Part shown: piece by piece, positions 15,766 through 24,625 of the stretch
How positions within the stretch are numbered: position 1 is the stretch's first letter
How the letters are laid out: each line of letters begins with the position of its first letter
DNA from: Chloroflexi bacterium HGW-Chloroflexi-3
GTDB taxonomy: Bacteria; Chloroflexota; Anaerolineae; Anaerolineales; Anaerolineaceae
DNA length: 64,000 bases
Assembly: GCA_002842045.1 (NCBI GenBank)
Contig: PHBX01000017.1
Coordinates: 186,001-250,000, forward strand
Reading direction: 5' to 3'
Program-made: the position numbers and the translations under genes
The notes under the pieces: generated by a model
Told to the model about the DNA's origin: nothing
What the model saw: the letters and a program-made list of their open reading frames with translations, nothing else
The model's database searches: none

Positions 15766-16426
15766 TAAATTACCAGATATTACCAGGATCGTAATCGTTG
15801 ATGATCATGCCCTGTTTCGGGATGGTTTGGCAACCATTCTGGATGCGGAAGATGATCTTGAGGTGGTTGGGCAAGGGGGTAGTGCTGAGGAAGCCATTCA
15901 ATTAACAAAAGACCTGACACCAGACATTATTCTTCTCGATCTGGACATGCCTGGTGGCGGATTGAGCGCAGCCAGCGTGATCTCAAATGAGATTGCAGAA
16001 ACGAAAATAGTTGTGCTTACCGCCTCTGAAGAAGATAATAACCTGCTCAATGCTCTTAAAATTGGTGCACAAGCATATATCCTGAAAGGAGTAGCTGCGA
16101 GGGAGTTGTTGCACATACTCAGGATGGTTATCGATGGTGAAAATTATGTTCCACCCGCTTTAGCAGCCAGCATGTTGCTGGAAATGAATATGTCCAAAAC
16201 ACACCCTAAAAAAGAAGTCGAAAATCCCATAGATAGTCTGACAGGCAGGGAGAAAGAAATCCTGGAAGGGCTTGCCAGTGGACTGAGCAACAAAGAAATC
16301 GGTCAAAAATTATTTTTATCTGAAAAGACAGTAAAACATTACATCACTATCATTCTTCAAAAATTGCAGGTGCGAAACAGGGTGGAAGCAGCGTTATTGG
16401 CGCAAAAAAGGGAGCTGGATGAGTAG
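15752..16426 (+). CDS. NarL/FixJ-type response regulator
   Basis: A 224-residue regulator: receiver domain with acidic pair DD (IVIVDDHALFRDG), phospho-acceptor Asp in IILLDLDMP (about residue 63) and Lys in YILKGV; C-terminal LuxR-type HTH LTGREKEILEGLASGLSNKE and LSEKTVKHYI. I prefer ATG 15752 (MGKNDKLPD), which overlaps the kinase stop at 15765, over ATG 15737. It forms a two-component system with the upstream kinase; the target genes are not evident. Confidence 0.92.
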   Translation: MGKNDKLPDITRIVIVDDHALFRDGLATILDAEDDLEVVGQGGSAEEAIQLTKDLTPDIILLDLDMPGGGLSAASVISNEIAETKIVVLTASEEDNNLLNALKIGAQAYILKGVAARELLHILRMVIDGENYVPPALAASMLLEMNMSKTHPKKEVENPIDSLTGREKEILEGLASGLSNKEIGQKLFLSEKTVKHYITIILQKLQVRNRVEAALLAQKRELDE

Positions 16427-16474
16427 TAGGGATTTCTACTTGATGGGCCTATGGAACCTGAGTTCAGACTTAAC

Positions 16475-17830
16475 TCAAACAATCCCATATGCCTGCATGG
16501 CTTTGGCAACTTTCATAAACCCAGCAATGTTGGCACCTACAACATAATTTCCTTTACAACCATAAGTCTCAGAGGCTTCCAGCGCGTTTCTGTGGATATT
16601 CTGCATGATTACCTGCAGCTTCTGGTCGACCTCTTCCCGGCTCCAGGTCATACGAATGCTGTTTTGCGCCATTTCGAGACCGGAGACTGCCACACCGCCT
16701 GCATTGGCTGCTTTTCCTGGCCCAAATAACACATTGTGATTCAGAAAGACATTCACCGCATCCAGATTAGAGGGCATGTTTGCCCCTTCTGAAACACAAT
16801 AACAACCATTGTTCACCAGTGATTGAGCGTTGTTTTGGTCAATTTCATTCTCATGCGCTGAAGGAAAGGCAACCTCCACTTTGATATTCTGCTCACGCAG
16901 CACATCCCAAACCCCTTTATTTTCGTAATAAGGAACTTTAAATTTCTGGGCATATTCGCTCATGCGTCCCCGCCGGTAATTTTTCAGTTCCAGAATAAAT
17001 TGAAGTTTTTCCTGATCGATTCCGGCTTCATCCACAATGGTCCCATTTGAATCAGAAATGGTGATGGCTTTTGCACCCAAATGGATTAATTTCTCGATCG
17101 TGTATTGGGCTACATTTCCCGATCCACTAACTGCGCAGATTTTGCCATTGATATTAATATCCCGGGTGGCGAGCATTTCCTGCGCGAAATAAACCGCACC
17201 ATATCCGGTTGCTTCTGGTCGAATCAGGCTGCCACCATACTCCAAGCCTTTACCGGTTAACACACTGGTATTGGCATTCACGATCTTGAGATAGTAGCCA
17301 TATAGAAAACCAATTTCTCGCGCACCTACACCAATATCACCGGCAGGCACATCCGTATCCGCGCCAATGTGCCGGTATAACTCGCGCATGAATGCCTGGC
17401 AAAAATGCATGACTTCGTTGTCCGATTTTCCTTTGGGGTCAAAATCGGAACCACCTTTAGCTCCACCCATGGGTAGGGTGGTCAGTGAATTTTTGAAAAT
17501 TTGTTCAAAACCCAGGAATTTAATGATACCCAGATTGACGGATGGGTGGAAACGCAAACCGCCCTTGTATGGACCAATTGCATTATTGAACTGTACCCGA
17601 TATCCCCGGTTGATCTGGACCTCACCACTATCATCTACCCAGGGCACACGGAACATGATCACCCGGTCAGGTATGACGATACGGTCATAGATTTTGGCTT
17701 TGATGAAATCCGGGTGCTTTGGCACCAGCGGCTCAAGTGAATGCAACACTTCGATAGAAGCCTGAATAAATTCTGGTTGTCCGATTTCTTTTTCGACTAA
17801 ATTGGCAATAACATCCTGGATCACTGACAT
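16475..17830 (-). CDS. gdhA: NADP-type glutamate dehydrogenase
   Basis: A 451-residue hexameric-type GDH that aminates 2-oxoglutarate with ammonium. The substrate domain shows KGGLRFHPSVN, the catalytic lysine in PMGGAKGGSDFDP, and the catalytic Asp in VPAGDIGVGAREIG. The Rossmann domain has VSGSGNVAQY. These motifs match the long clostridial/enterobacterial GdhA family. The start is the second ATG of ATGATG (17830), six bases after AAAGGAG. It is the distal gene of a minus-strand set with a PEP-binding protein and a GDH-like paralogue, which suggests a nitrogen-assimilation operon. Confidence 0.95.
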   Translation of the reverse strand: MSVIQDVIANLVEKEIGQPEFIQASIEVLHSLEPLVPKHPDFIKAKIYDRIVIPDRVIMFRVPWVDDSGEVQINRGYRVQFNNAIGPYKGGLRFHPSVNLGIIKFLGFEQIFKNSLTTLPMGGAKGGSDFDPKGKSDNEVMHFCQAFMRELYRHIGADTDVPAGDIGVGAREIGFLYGYYLKIVNANTSVLTGKGLEYGGSLIRPEATGYGAVYFAQEMLATRDININGKICAVSGSGNVAQYTIEKLIHLGAKAITISDSNGTIVDEAGIDQEKLQFILELKNYRRGRMSEYAQKFKVPYYENKGVWDVLREQNIKVEVAFPSAHENEIDQNNAQSLVNNGCYCVSEGANMPSNLDAVNVFLNHNVLFGPGKAANAGGVAVSGLEMAQNSIRMTWSREEVDQKLQVIMQNIHRNALEASETYGCKGNYVVGANIAGFMKVAKAMQAYGIV

Positions 17831-17948
17831 CATATTCTCCTTTAGAAAATTGGAATAATTTCGTTTGAATAACAACAAGGAAAGTTGAGAAAATAGATCA
17901 AAATGATAGATATGATAGTGAATATTATCCAGGAAAATTGATTCAAAA

Positions 17949-19691
17949 TCAAGTAGGAGTTTTCACTTCGTTCCTGTAGATGATCCCCCAACCATTTTTT
18001 CCATCAACCTTTACCGTTAATGACTGATCGAGTTTCACATGCCGGGTAGATACTCCTTCATGCTCAACAGGATGGTTCTCCAACCAATCCCAATGGATAC
18101 GATAAGGTTGAGAATATGGCATACTGAAATATTTTACATCGAGGTTGATGATATTGTGAAAATAGTGCGAACCCTGACTGAGTTCAACTTTAACATTTTC
18201 CTGAGTTGCTTCCACAATTACCCTGGCTCCGCATATTTGACCCCAGGTGACGGGTATACCTAACCAGGGATCGAGTGTGCCTAATCTACCAAAGACGATC
18301 AATATATAGGGCCGGTTTGCTTCCAACAACTGTTTATTGTGGTTCGCTAACTCTATGGCAATCTGTTTGGTCAATTTGAGATCAAAACAATCTGGTTTCA
18401 CATAAACAATATCCTGCACATCTTCCAGAATCCCATTCCCCAGCACATGTTTGGATGCAATCAGAATGTTTGCGCCGGTTAATTCATCCTCCGAAATTAC
18501 CAGGTTATCTTTGGGTATTTTCATGGGGCGTACTTGCAGTAGGCTGAGGCAATGTGGGTTAAAAGTCATCGCGAATTCAATTTCAACCGGATAAGACAAT
18601 CTTGATTCAAACGTTTGCAGGATTTGATTAATCAGTTTGTTGAAGGAAATTGTTCTCAGGTGGAGCAGGGGGGCAAAGGTTAAAACCCGTGGGCCATTTC
18701 CCCCCATCCCCATCGATAAACGATCAGTTTCGAGATCATACGTAGAAACCAGCTGTTCCAGAACCTGGTCTTTTTCTGCGGTTCGTATATTTTCCTGCAG
18801 CATGTATTCGGTTTCTTTGATGGGATTGTATTCGTACTCCTCGCTCATATTGACCAGCCAAAACTCATTTTGAGTTTCCTGAAGTGTGTCCTGAATGGTT
18901 TTGAAAGGTGGTGGGATCGAGGGATACTTTGGAGAATATGTCCAGGTTTTGCCCCCATCCACCACTGTCTTTCCCAGTCCCAATGCCAGGCTGACAACCC
19001 CATCTTCAGGTCTGGCAGGTTTTACGGGGTAAAAGTTGTAAGACCGGGCAACTCCGGATAGTTCGGGATAATAGCGGTTTTGATGGCGTTTCCCGACCAT
19101 TTTCTGAATGATAACCGCCATTTTTTCGGTGTGAATGTCCAGGTTGGTTGCTTTGCAATAATCCTTTGCCACTCGAAAATAAGTGGATGCCCACACAAAT
19201 TTGATGGCTTCGACAAGCTTTTGGAAACGAGTTTCCAAGTTAACGGCATTATTTGGAATCATCTTTGTTAAATAGACACCGGCAAAAGGTTGCTGCATGC
19301 TGTCTTCCAATAAACCGGATGAACGGATCGCCAATGGCATGCTCCATTTTTCAAGCAAATTACGCAGATCTCCCAGAACTTCGAATGGTATGGTTGCCTG
19401 TTGGAAAGCATGCGCGATGCGATTGTCTTTAACCGTCGAAAATGCAACCTCTGCTAATGGGTTGCACTCCATAAATGCATCAAATACACTTGTCCCGATG
19501 ACGACCATTTCCGGAATATCGATATGTATGCCAGGTATTTCACCTGGATCGATATCATTCAGCATCTCCCTGGCATTCAATAATCCGAGTGCTTTTCCCC
19601 CGATTTCAAATTGGCTATCCAGAGAGATAGTAGATTGCTTCTGTTTTCTGATGATAGAGATCAATTTAAATGGAAATTCATACTCAGACAT
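17949..19691 (-). CDS. PEP/pyruvate-binding (PPDK N-terminal-like) protein
   Basis: A protein of about 580 residues resembling the nucleotide/PEP-binding half of pyruvate phosphate dikinase and PEP synthase: GGKALGLLNA near the start, LAIRSSGLLEDSMQQPFAG (the ATP-grasp Arg and acidic residues), VSLALGLGKTVVDGG, and LLQVRPM closing the ATP-grasp part. The remaining 200 residues contain GSHYFHNII but no TSHAA-type phosphohistidine swivel domain and no PEP-synthase barrel. It cannot be a complete PPDK. It lies between two GDH genes: its possible TTG start at 19712 overlaps the upstream stop, though I prefer ATG 19691. It may be a phosphotransferase or an energy-state sensor for the GDHs (inference). 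Confidence 0.72.
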   Translation of the reverse strand: MSEYEFPFKLISIIRKQKQSTISLDSQFEIGGKALGLLNAREMLNDIDPGEIPGIHIDIPEMVVIGTSVFDAFMECNPLAEVAFSTVKDNRIAHAFQQATIPFEVLGDLRNLLEKWSMPLAIRSSGLLEDSMQQPFAGVYLTKMIPNNAVNLETRFQKLVEAIKFVWASTYFRVAKDYCKATNLDIHTEKMAVIIQKMVGKRHQNRYYPELSGVARSYNFYPVKPARPEDGVVSLALGLGKTVVDGGKTWTYSPKYPSIPPPFKTIQDTLQETQNEFWLVNMSEEYEYNPIKETEYMLQENIRTAEKDQVLEQLVSTYDLETDRLSMGMGGNGPRVLTFAPLLHLRTISFNKLINQILQTFESRLSYPVEIEFAMTFNPHCLSLLQVRPMKIPKDNLVISEDELTGANILIASKHVLGNGILEDVQDIVYVKPDCFDLKLTKQIAIELANHNKQLLEANRPYILIVFGRLGTLDPWLGIPVTWGQICGARVIVEATQENVKVELSQGSHYFHNIINLDVKYFSMPYSQPYRIHWDWLENHPVEHEGVSTRHVKLDQSLTVKVDGKNGWGIIYRNEVKTPT

Positions 19692-19708
19692 GTATGCTGC
19701 CTTGATGA

Positions 19709-20998
19709 TCAAATCCAGCTGCGTTCGTGGCAGGCACGGGCAACACGATCTATTGCCAGCATATAACTGGCATCACGCATGGAAACATTGTAGGACTGAG
19801 CAAAATTACTGACATCTATAAATGCAGAAGTGATTTGTGTATCAATTTTGCTGAGAACCTCTTCTTTGGTCCAGAAATAATTCATATTGCCCTGTACCTG
19901 CTCAAAATAACTGCAGATCACGCCACCAGAATTGGCAAGGATGTCAGGAATAACTGTAATGCCACGTTCACTTAATATGGGATCCACCTCAGGATCGGTC
20001 GGTCCGTTGGCTGCCTCTATGATGATTTTCACTCTCTGGTTAATCTTATCAACATTGTCCTTGCGAATTTGATTTTCCAATGCAGCCGGCACTAATATAT
20101 CGACATCCTGAGAAAGCCAGTCATCTCCGGGTAAACATTCAAAACCCAGGGATAGGGCTTTTTCTTTATCTATTTCACCAAAATGATTGGTGATCGAAAG
20201 TAGTTGGTCAAAATCAATTCCATTTTGATTAATAAAGGTATAAGCACTGCGGTCAACATGGTTCCAGCAGGCGACGCTGGTGATCATGCCACCCATCTGA
20301 TGGTAGAGCTGAGCAGCGTGTTGCCCAACCATCCCGAACCCCTGAAAACTGGCCCGGGTTTTGGTGATATCAATACTCAGGTCTTTCAGCACCTCACGCA
20401 GGATGACCATGGCGCCATATCCTGGAGCTTCTTTACGTCCCTTAGAACCAGCTTGATGGATCGGTTTACCGGTGATAAAACCAGGGCTTTTCTTGTGGTG
20501 AATGGTTTCATATTCATCCAGCATCCAGAGCATATGTTGTGGCCCGGTCATCATATCTGGTCCAAGAATATCCCACTCGGGACCCGAAAGATGGGCGATT
20601 CTGCGCACAAACCCACGACAAATTCTTTCCTGTTCTGCAGAGGTGAACATCTGGGGATCGCATACCACACCGCTACTGCTGCCGCCCAGAGGTAAATTAT
20701 TGATGGCGCATTTCCAGGTCATCCACATGGCTAATGCCCGAATGGTATCAATTGTTTCAGAGGGGTGAAAGCGCACACCGCCTTTTGTGGGGCCACGCCC
20801 ATCGTTGTATTGCACCATGAAACTCCGCAGGATGATCGGATCACCATTGTCCATGAAAATCGGCAGAGAGAATTGGTATTCCCGCATGGGAACCCGCAAA
20901 AATTCGCGCGTCGGTTGATCCAATTCCAAAAGATTGGCGCATCGGTCGAATTGTTTGAGTGCCATATCAAAAATATTGTAGGTTGGGAAATAATTCAT
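19709..20998 (-). CDS. Glutamate dehydrogenase-like paralogue lacking the catalytic lysine
   Basis: A 429-residue protein with full GDH architecture: KGGVRFHPSET (K72), MTWKCA (K96), the Asp motif GPDMMTG (D148), and the Rossmann GFGMVGQHAA. Where active enzymes have PLGGGKGG, this protein reads PLGGSSSG, so the catalytic lysine (expected at residue 108) is Ser and two neighbouring Gly are also Ser. The window's other two GDHs keep the lysine. The frame is clean and of normal length, so this looks like a selected non-enzymatic paralogue, perhaps a regulatory subunit, rather than a decaying gene. It is the first gene of the set with the PEP-binding protein and gdhA. Confidence 0.85.
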   Translation of the reverse strand: MNYFPTYNIFDMALKQFDRCANLLELDQPTREFLRVPMREYQFSLPIFMDNGDPIILRSFMVQYNDGRGPTKGGVRFHPSETIDTIRALAMWMTWKCAINNLPLGGSSSGVVCDPQMFTSAEQERICRGFVRRIAHLSGPEWDILGPDMMTGPQHMLWMLDEYETIHHKKSPGFITGKPIHQAGSKGRKEAPGYGAMVILREVLKDLSIDITKTRASFQGFGMVGQHAAQLYHQMGGMITSVACWNHVDRSAYTFINQNGIDFDQLLSITNHFGEIDKEKALSLGFECLPGDDWLSQDVDILVPAALENQIRKDNVDKINQRVKIIIEAANGPTDPEVDPILSERGITVIPDILANSGGVICSYFEQVQGNMNYFWTKEEVLSKIDTQITSAFIDVSNFAQSYNVSMRDASYMLAIDRVARACHERSWI

Positions 20999-21107
20999 GG
21001 ATCACAGCCCCTTTCAGGATAGGGAGTTTATGATGATGAGGAAGAGATGACGATTGGGATTAAGATGATTGTACTATAGGACATAAAGTTGGTGAGGTGT
21101 AATCATA

Positions 21108-21191
21108 GGTGCAATGCACTTCTGGATGTTGGGTGAAAGTAGTGATGTTTGGGTTCGGTGTTTGTTGGTTTTTCCCTAAGTGCAATGCACC
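21108..21191. promoter_or_regulatory. Paired 11-bp palindromes upstream of the GDH-like operon
   Basis: GTGCAATGCAC occurs at 21110-21120 and again at 21180-21190, extended to GGTGCAATGCACTT (21108-21121) and AAGTGCAATGCACC (21178-21191), so the two copies also mirror each other. They lie 110-195 bases upstream of the GDH-like start and just after the OsmC gene. They look like a two-site operator. Confidence 0.45.
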
Positions 21192-21226
21192 AAAAGAACT
21201 CAACAACTTATGAACTTATGAACTTA

Positions 21227-21655
21227 TTAGCTAATTAATTTTGCATTCAAAGTTATGGGTACATTCGAGAGTGCAACCGAAACAGGGCAACCGGATTTTG
21301 CGGCTTCTGCCATCTCCAGAAAAGCTTCTTCGGTAACACCAGCTACTTTGGCTTCGCATTCCAGATGAAGCCCTGTAATGCGTGATTTGCCATCTACCAC
21401 ACCCAAAGAGACAGATGCAACGGTGTGGATTTGTTCGGGGGTAAATCCTGCTTTGGTGAGGTTGCCGCTGAATGCCATAGAAAAACAACCAGCATGCGCA
21501 GCTGCGATCAATTCCTCGGGATTGGTTCCAACACCTTCCTCAAATCGGGATGAAAAACTATAAGCCCCCTGGTAAGCGCCACTGCCCAGTCGCATGGTGC
21601 CGTTGCCTTCCTTTAAAGTTCCTTGCCATACAGCTTCTGATTTTCGTACTGCCAT
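21227..21655 (-). CDS. OsmC/Ohr family peroxiredoxin
   Basis: A 142-residue OsmC-type thiol peroxidase that reduces organic or inorganic hydroperoxides. The two catalytic cysteines are present: AAHAGCFSMAFS (peroxidatic) and AKSGCPVSVAL (resolving). The start ATG 21655 (MAVRKSEAVW) follows AGGAGG; an upstream start at 21703 has no support. The closest type is the osmotically inducible OsmC subgroup (GVGTNPEELIAAAHAGC). A second, divergent OsmC-like gene with UGA in place of the peroxidatic cysteine occurs at 37689. Confidence 0.92.
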   Translation of the reverse strand: MAVRKSEAVWQGTLKEGNGTMRLGSGAYQGAYSFSSRFEEGVGTNPEELIAAAHAGCFSMAFSGNLTKAGFTPEQIHTVASVSLGVVDGKSRITGLHLECEAKVAGVTEEAFLEMAEAAKSGCPVSVALSNVPITLNAKLIS

Positions 21656-21739
21656 TTTTTCCTCCTGAGATTTTCTATTTTTTAACATTGTAACAATTCT
21701 CAAAGGATAAACCCAATTTGTGTAATTAGTTCTAAGAGA

Positions 21740-22864
21740 TCATGAAAGATGCTTGATAAAACAGCGCCGGCGTTTGTGTTGGCGATGTTCAAAGTATTTC
21801 CATTGGGCCTGGACATTGATATTATCTTCCAGATTGGCATTGGTTTCCACCCGGGTAATTCCATGTTTGTTCAAAGCCACGTTAACACTATACATGATGG
21901 CTGCATTAATTCCTTTTCCTCGATAATCAGATCTGACAGCGATCAGGTACAGGTCACCGAGGGTATTGGTTTTGAGTGCTTTCAAGAAGTGAATCCAACC
22001 AAACGGAAAGATTTTCCCCTGGGATTTCTGAAGGGCTTTTGACAAGGATGGCATCACGATGGCAAAGGCAACCATTTTATTATTCTCATCCAAAATGATC
22101 GGCACCAAATCCGGCGAAACAAAGCCGAAGTATTGATCTATATATGCTTGCTTTTGTTTGTCACTTAATGGTACGGTCCCATACAGGTGACTGTATTCAG
22201 AATCGATGAGATCAAACAATTCCCTGGTGTAGTTGAGCAGATCTTTCTTTTTCTTTATTTCAAGCTTGTGTAAGTTGAATCGTTTCAATATTATTTCAGC
22301 AGCTTTGGCTATTTTTTCTTGAGGAGGATTTGGCACCTGAATCTCATACTCCAACCAATCGGTATCCTTAACATAACCCATTTCAGCCAGATGCTCGGGG
22401 TAATAAGGATGGTTATAAATTAATGGCAGTGTGCTTAATTCATCGAATCCTTCAATCAGCATTCCTTCCGGGTCCAGGTCGGTGAAACCCAGCGGACCAT
22501 GGACGGCTGACATCCCCAATTCGTGTGCCCAATTCTCCACTGTTTCAAAAAGCGTTCTGGACACTTCACGGTCGTCGATGAAATCCACCCAACCAAAACG
22601 CACATTTCGTTGTCCCCATTTTTCGTTAGATTTGGGATTGTAAATCCCTGCTATTCTACCTGCTATTTTTTCATCTTTATAAACCAGCCAATAGTGTGCC
22701 TGGGCAACTTCAAAGGCGGGGTTCTTCTTCCAATCAAGGGTGTTCTTCTCGTCCATCAGCAGAGGGGGCGTCCAATAAGGATTGCCTTTATAAATGCTGA
22801 ATGGAAATTTAATAAAAACGCCTAATTGCTTTTGGGTGGTTACTTCTTCAATTTTTATGGTCAT
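21740..22864 (-). CDS. GNAT-like acetyltransferase of unknown substrate
   Basis: A 374-residue soluble protein. Residues 35-150 resemble a GNAT-like domain (YWLVYKDEKIAGRIAGIYN) and the C-terminal half a second one with the acetyl-CoA loop VRSDYRGKGINAAIM. Between them lies GFTDLDPEGMLIEGFDE with YNHPYYPEHLAEMGY, found in a widespread family of uncharacterised N-acetyltransferase-like proteins. The full length and clean frame suggest it is active. It is a single gene; the start ATG 22864 has AGGACATCCCC complement context with a modest ribosome binding site. Confidence 0.7.
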   Translation of the reverse strand: MTIKIEEVTTQKQLGVFIKFPFSIYKGNPYWTPPLLMDEKNTLDWKKNPAFEVAQAHYWLVYKDEKIAGRIAGIYNPKSNEKWGQRNVRFGWVDFIDDREVSRTLFETVENWAHELGMSAVHGPLGFTDLDPEGMLIEGFDELSTLPLIYNHPYYPEHLAEMGYVKDTDWLEYEIQVPNPPQEKIAKAAEIILKRFNLHKLEIKKKKDLLNYTRELFDLIDSEYSHLYGTVPLSDKQKQAYIDQYFGFVSPDLVPIILDENNKMVAFAIVMPSLSKALQKSQGKIFPFGWIHFLKALKTNTLGDLYLIAVRSDYRGKGINAAIMYSVNVALNKHGITRVETNANLEDNINVQAQWKYFEHRQHKRRRCFIKHLS

Positions 22865-23105
22865 GGGGATGTCCTTTTTTTGAAAACAAATTGGATAAAC
22901 TTTATTATAAATTATCTACTCATTTTAATACTGCAAATTTTGATCTCAAATTTAGTTTTTTCGAGGAAAAAGAAAATTTTTTTTATGAAGTCTAAGTGTC
23001 AATCTTTGCAATGATTGATATAATATGTTCTCAAATACTCTTTGAGAATCTGATTAAAAATCCACCATACAATAAAAATATTCGTAAACTTTTACGACTC
23101 TGGCA

Positions 23106-23348
23106 ATGAAAAATGGAGAAAATTATCGCAGTCATGTGCAAAGCTGGCTGCAACCTGTTAAATCATTGGTACCCACCATCAGTGCTGAAGTTTTCGCAGG
23201 CGAACTGGATCTCAAGAAAATTCCACCAGCCAGCGATCGTCTGAAGTTTCGCTTGAGTACTCTGTTCGGGGTCTGGAAAGCAGAGGATCATCGGGATTGG
23301 GGGGCTATCCGATTATGGGCAGGTGAACTGAAGAAATTATTCGAATAG
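23106..23348 (+). CDS. Small hypothetical protein or fragment
   Basis: An 80-residue frame (MKNGENYRSHVQSWLQ... to LWAGELKKLFE) without signal, helix-span or motif that I recognise. Its composition, rich in Trp, Leu and Lys, is protein-like. No strong ribosome binding site precedes ATG 23106, and it lies beside a decayed gene, so it may be a C-terminal remnant of something larger. No function is proposed. Confidence 0.35.
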   Translation: MKNGENYRSHVQSWLQPVKSLVPTISAEVFAGELDLKKIPPASDRLKFRLSTLFGVWKAEDHRDWGAIRLWAGELKKLFE

Positions 23349-23546
23349 TCGGCAGAAATCCAATTTCTGCATAGAATTGAAACTCATTCTGAACAGTAAT
23401 TGATATGTGCCCAGTCCCTCATTCAGTCATTGTTCCCGTTTGGGGAAACAATCCGGAATGATCTATAATTTCCTCCACGAAATTTTTGAGTCAAATCGAA
23501 AAATCGTTTAATAAGACCATTTAATCCTGCGACTGATTATAAAAAA

Positions 23547-24407
23547 GTGAGTGAGTTTCTCATCAGACATTATTTACACGGCAATGCTGATGGCAACTGG
23601 CTGGAACCTGAATGGGAGTATGCCAATTTTCACCCGATGCTTGATCAGGAAAATATGGATCGGTGGCGGATTTGGGAAGTTGGAGATGAATCGGTGGCTT
23701 TTGCCCATTATGATTGGAAAATGGGAGAAGGTTTCTTTGAATTTCATCCGGATTATCGTTATCTGCGAGAAGAGTTGTTGGATTATGCTGAAAAACACTT
23801 AGCTGGGATTTCCAGTAAAGATGTCAGGAAATATTTAACTGCTTATGTGAATGACTATGATCTGCCCATGCTTGAATTAGTCCAAAATCGAGGTTATGTA
23901 AAGGAAGAAGCAGCGACGCGTCCTTTGTATCGTTTCGAAATACATGATCCATTTCCAGGTATCCATTTGCCGGAGGGAATTTCCTTGATCAGCCTGGCGG
24001 AAGAGTGTGATTGGGAAAAAGTCCACCGGGTGATGTGGAGAGGATTTAACCACCCGGGTGAACCGCCTGGAGGAGAAGAGGAATTGCTCAGTCGCCAGAA
24101 GATGTTCGATACACCGAAAGCCAGGCGAGATTTAAGAATCGCAGTCAAAGCACCCAATGGGGATTTTGTGGCTTTTTGCGGTATGTTTTATGAAGAAAAT
24201 AATCAGTTTGCCTATGTAGAACCGGTTGCCACCGATCCGGATTATCGCCGGTTGGGGATGGGGAAAGCAGCCGTGCTGGAGGGAAATCCGCCGGTGTGCT
24301 GAATTGGGCGCAAAAGAAGCATTTGTGGGTTCTGATCAGCTTTTTTCCAGGCAATTGGCTTCCGGAAGGTTTATAACACCGAATGTTGGGTCAAGTATTT
24401 TAATTAA
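23547..24407 (+). pseudogene. GNAT acetyltransferase with frameshifts
   Basis: A GNAT protein of about 290 residues is recognisable: FLIRHYLHGNADGNWLEP, VATDPDYRRLGMGKAAVLEG, and the end AIGFRKVYNTECWVKYFN. The reading frame changes twice: after AVLEG (about 24289), where two extra A residues break EGIRRC, and at a run of six T residues (about 24345), where a seventh would restore FFQAIGF. Upstream of GTG 23547 the frame also reads IRPFNPATDYKKV, which belongs to the family but has no start codon. Three lesions make an inactive gene, unless the two tract-length changes are sequencing errors. Confidence 0.72.
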
Positions 24408-24437
24408 TTCAAGAAACTAATCAAATTATTGGAATAA

Positions 24438-24467
24438 AAAATCCCAGTAAAATGAGACCGGGATTTT
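24438..24467 (+). terminator. Probable terminator after the GNAT pseudogene
   Basis: Stem AAAATCCC/GGGATTTT with a 14 nt loop followed by ATTTA. It is a weak but well placed hairpin. Confidence 0.5.
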
Positions 24468-24534
24468 ATTTACTTAATCTTGAAAAAAATTATGAGAATA
24501 TTAAAAATCTCCTTGTTTGTTTAAATACAATCAG

Positions 24535-24609
24535 ACCGGATTGAGATCCGGTAGGAATTCTCCCTCATCCCTGACTGAATCCTGGTCAGGGTCATGATGT
24601 CAACATCAT
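24535..24609. repeat. Hairpin array C (three consecutive short inverted repeats)
   Basis: ACCGGAT-TGAG-ATCCGGT (24535-24552), CCCTGAC-tgaatcctg-GTCAGGG (24569-24591) and ATGATG-TCAA-CATCAT (24594-24609) follow one another with 2-16 nt between them. Array B has the same style of TGAA/TGAG loop flanked by AT. No T-tract and no shared stem sequence is present. Confidence 0.58.
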
Positions 24610-24625
24610 TTCCAATTTAAGATTT

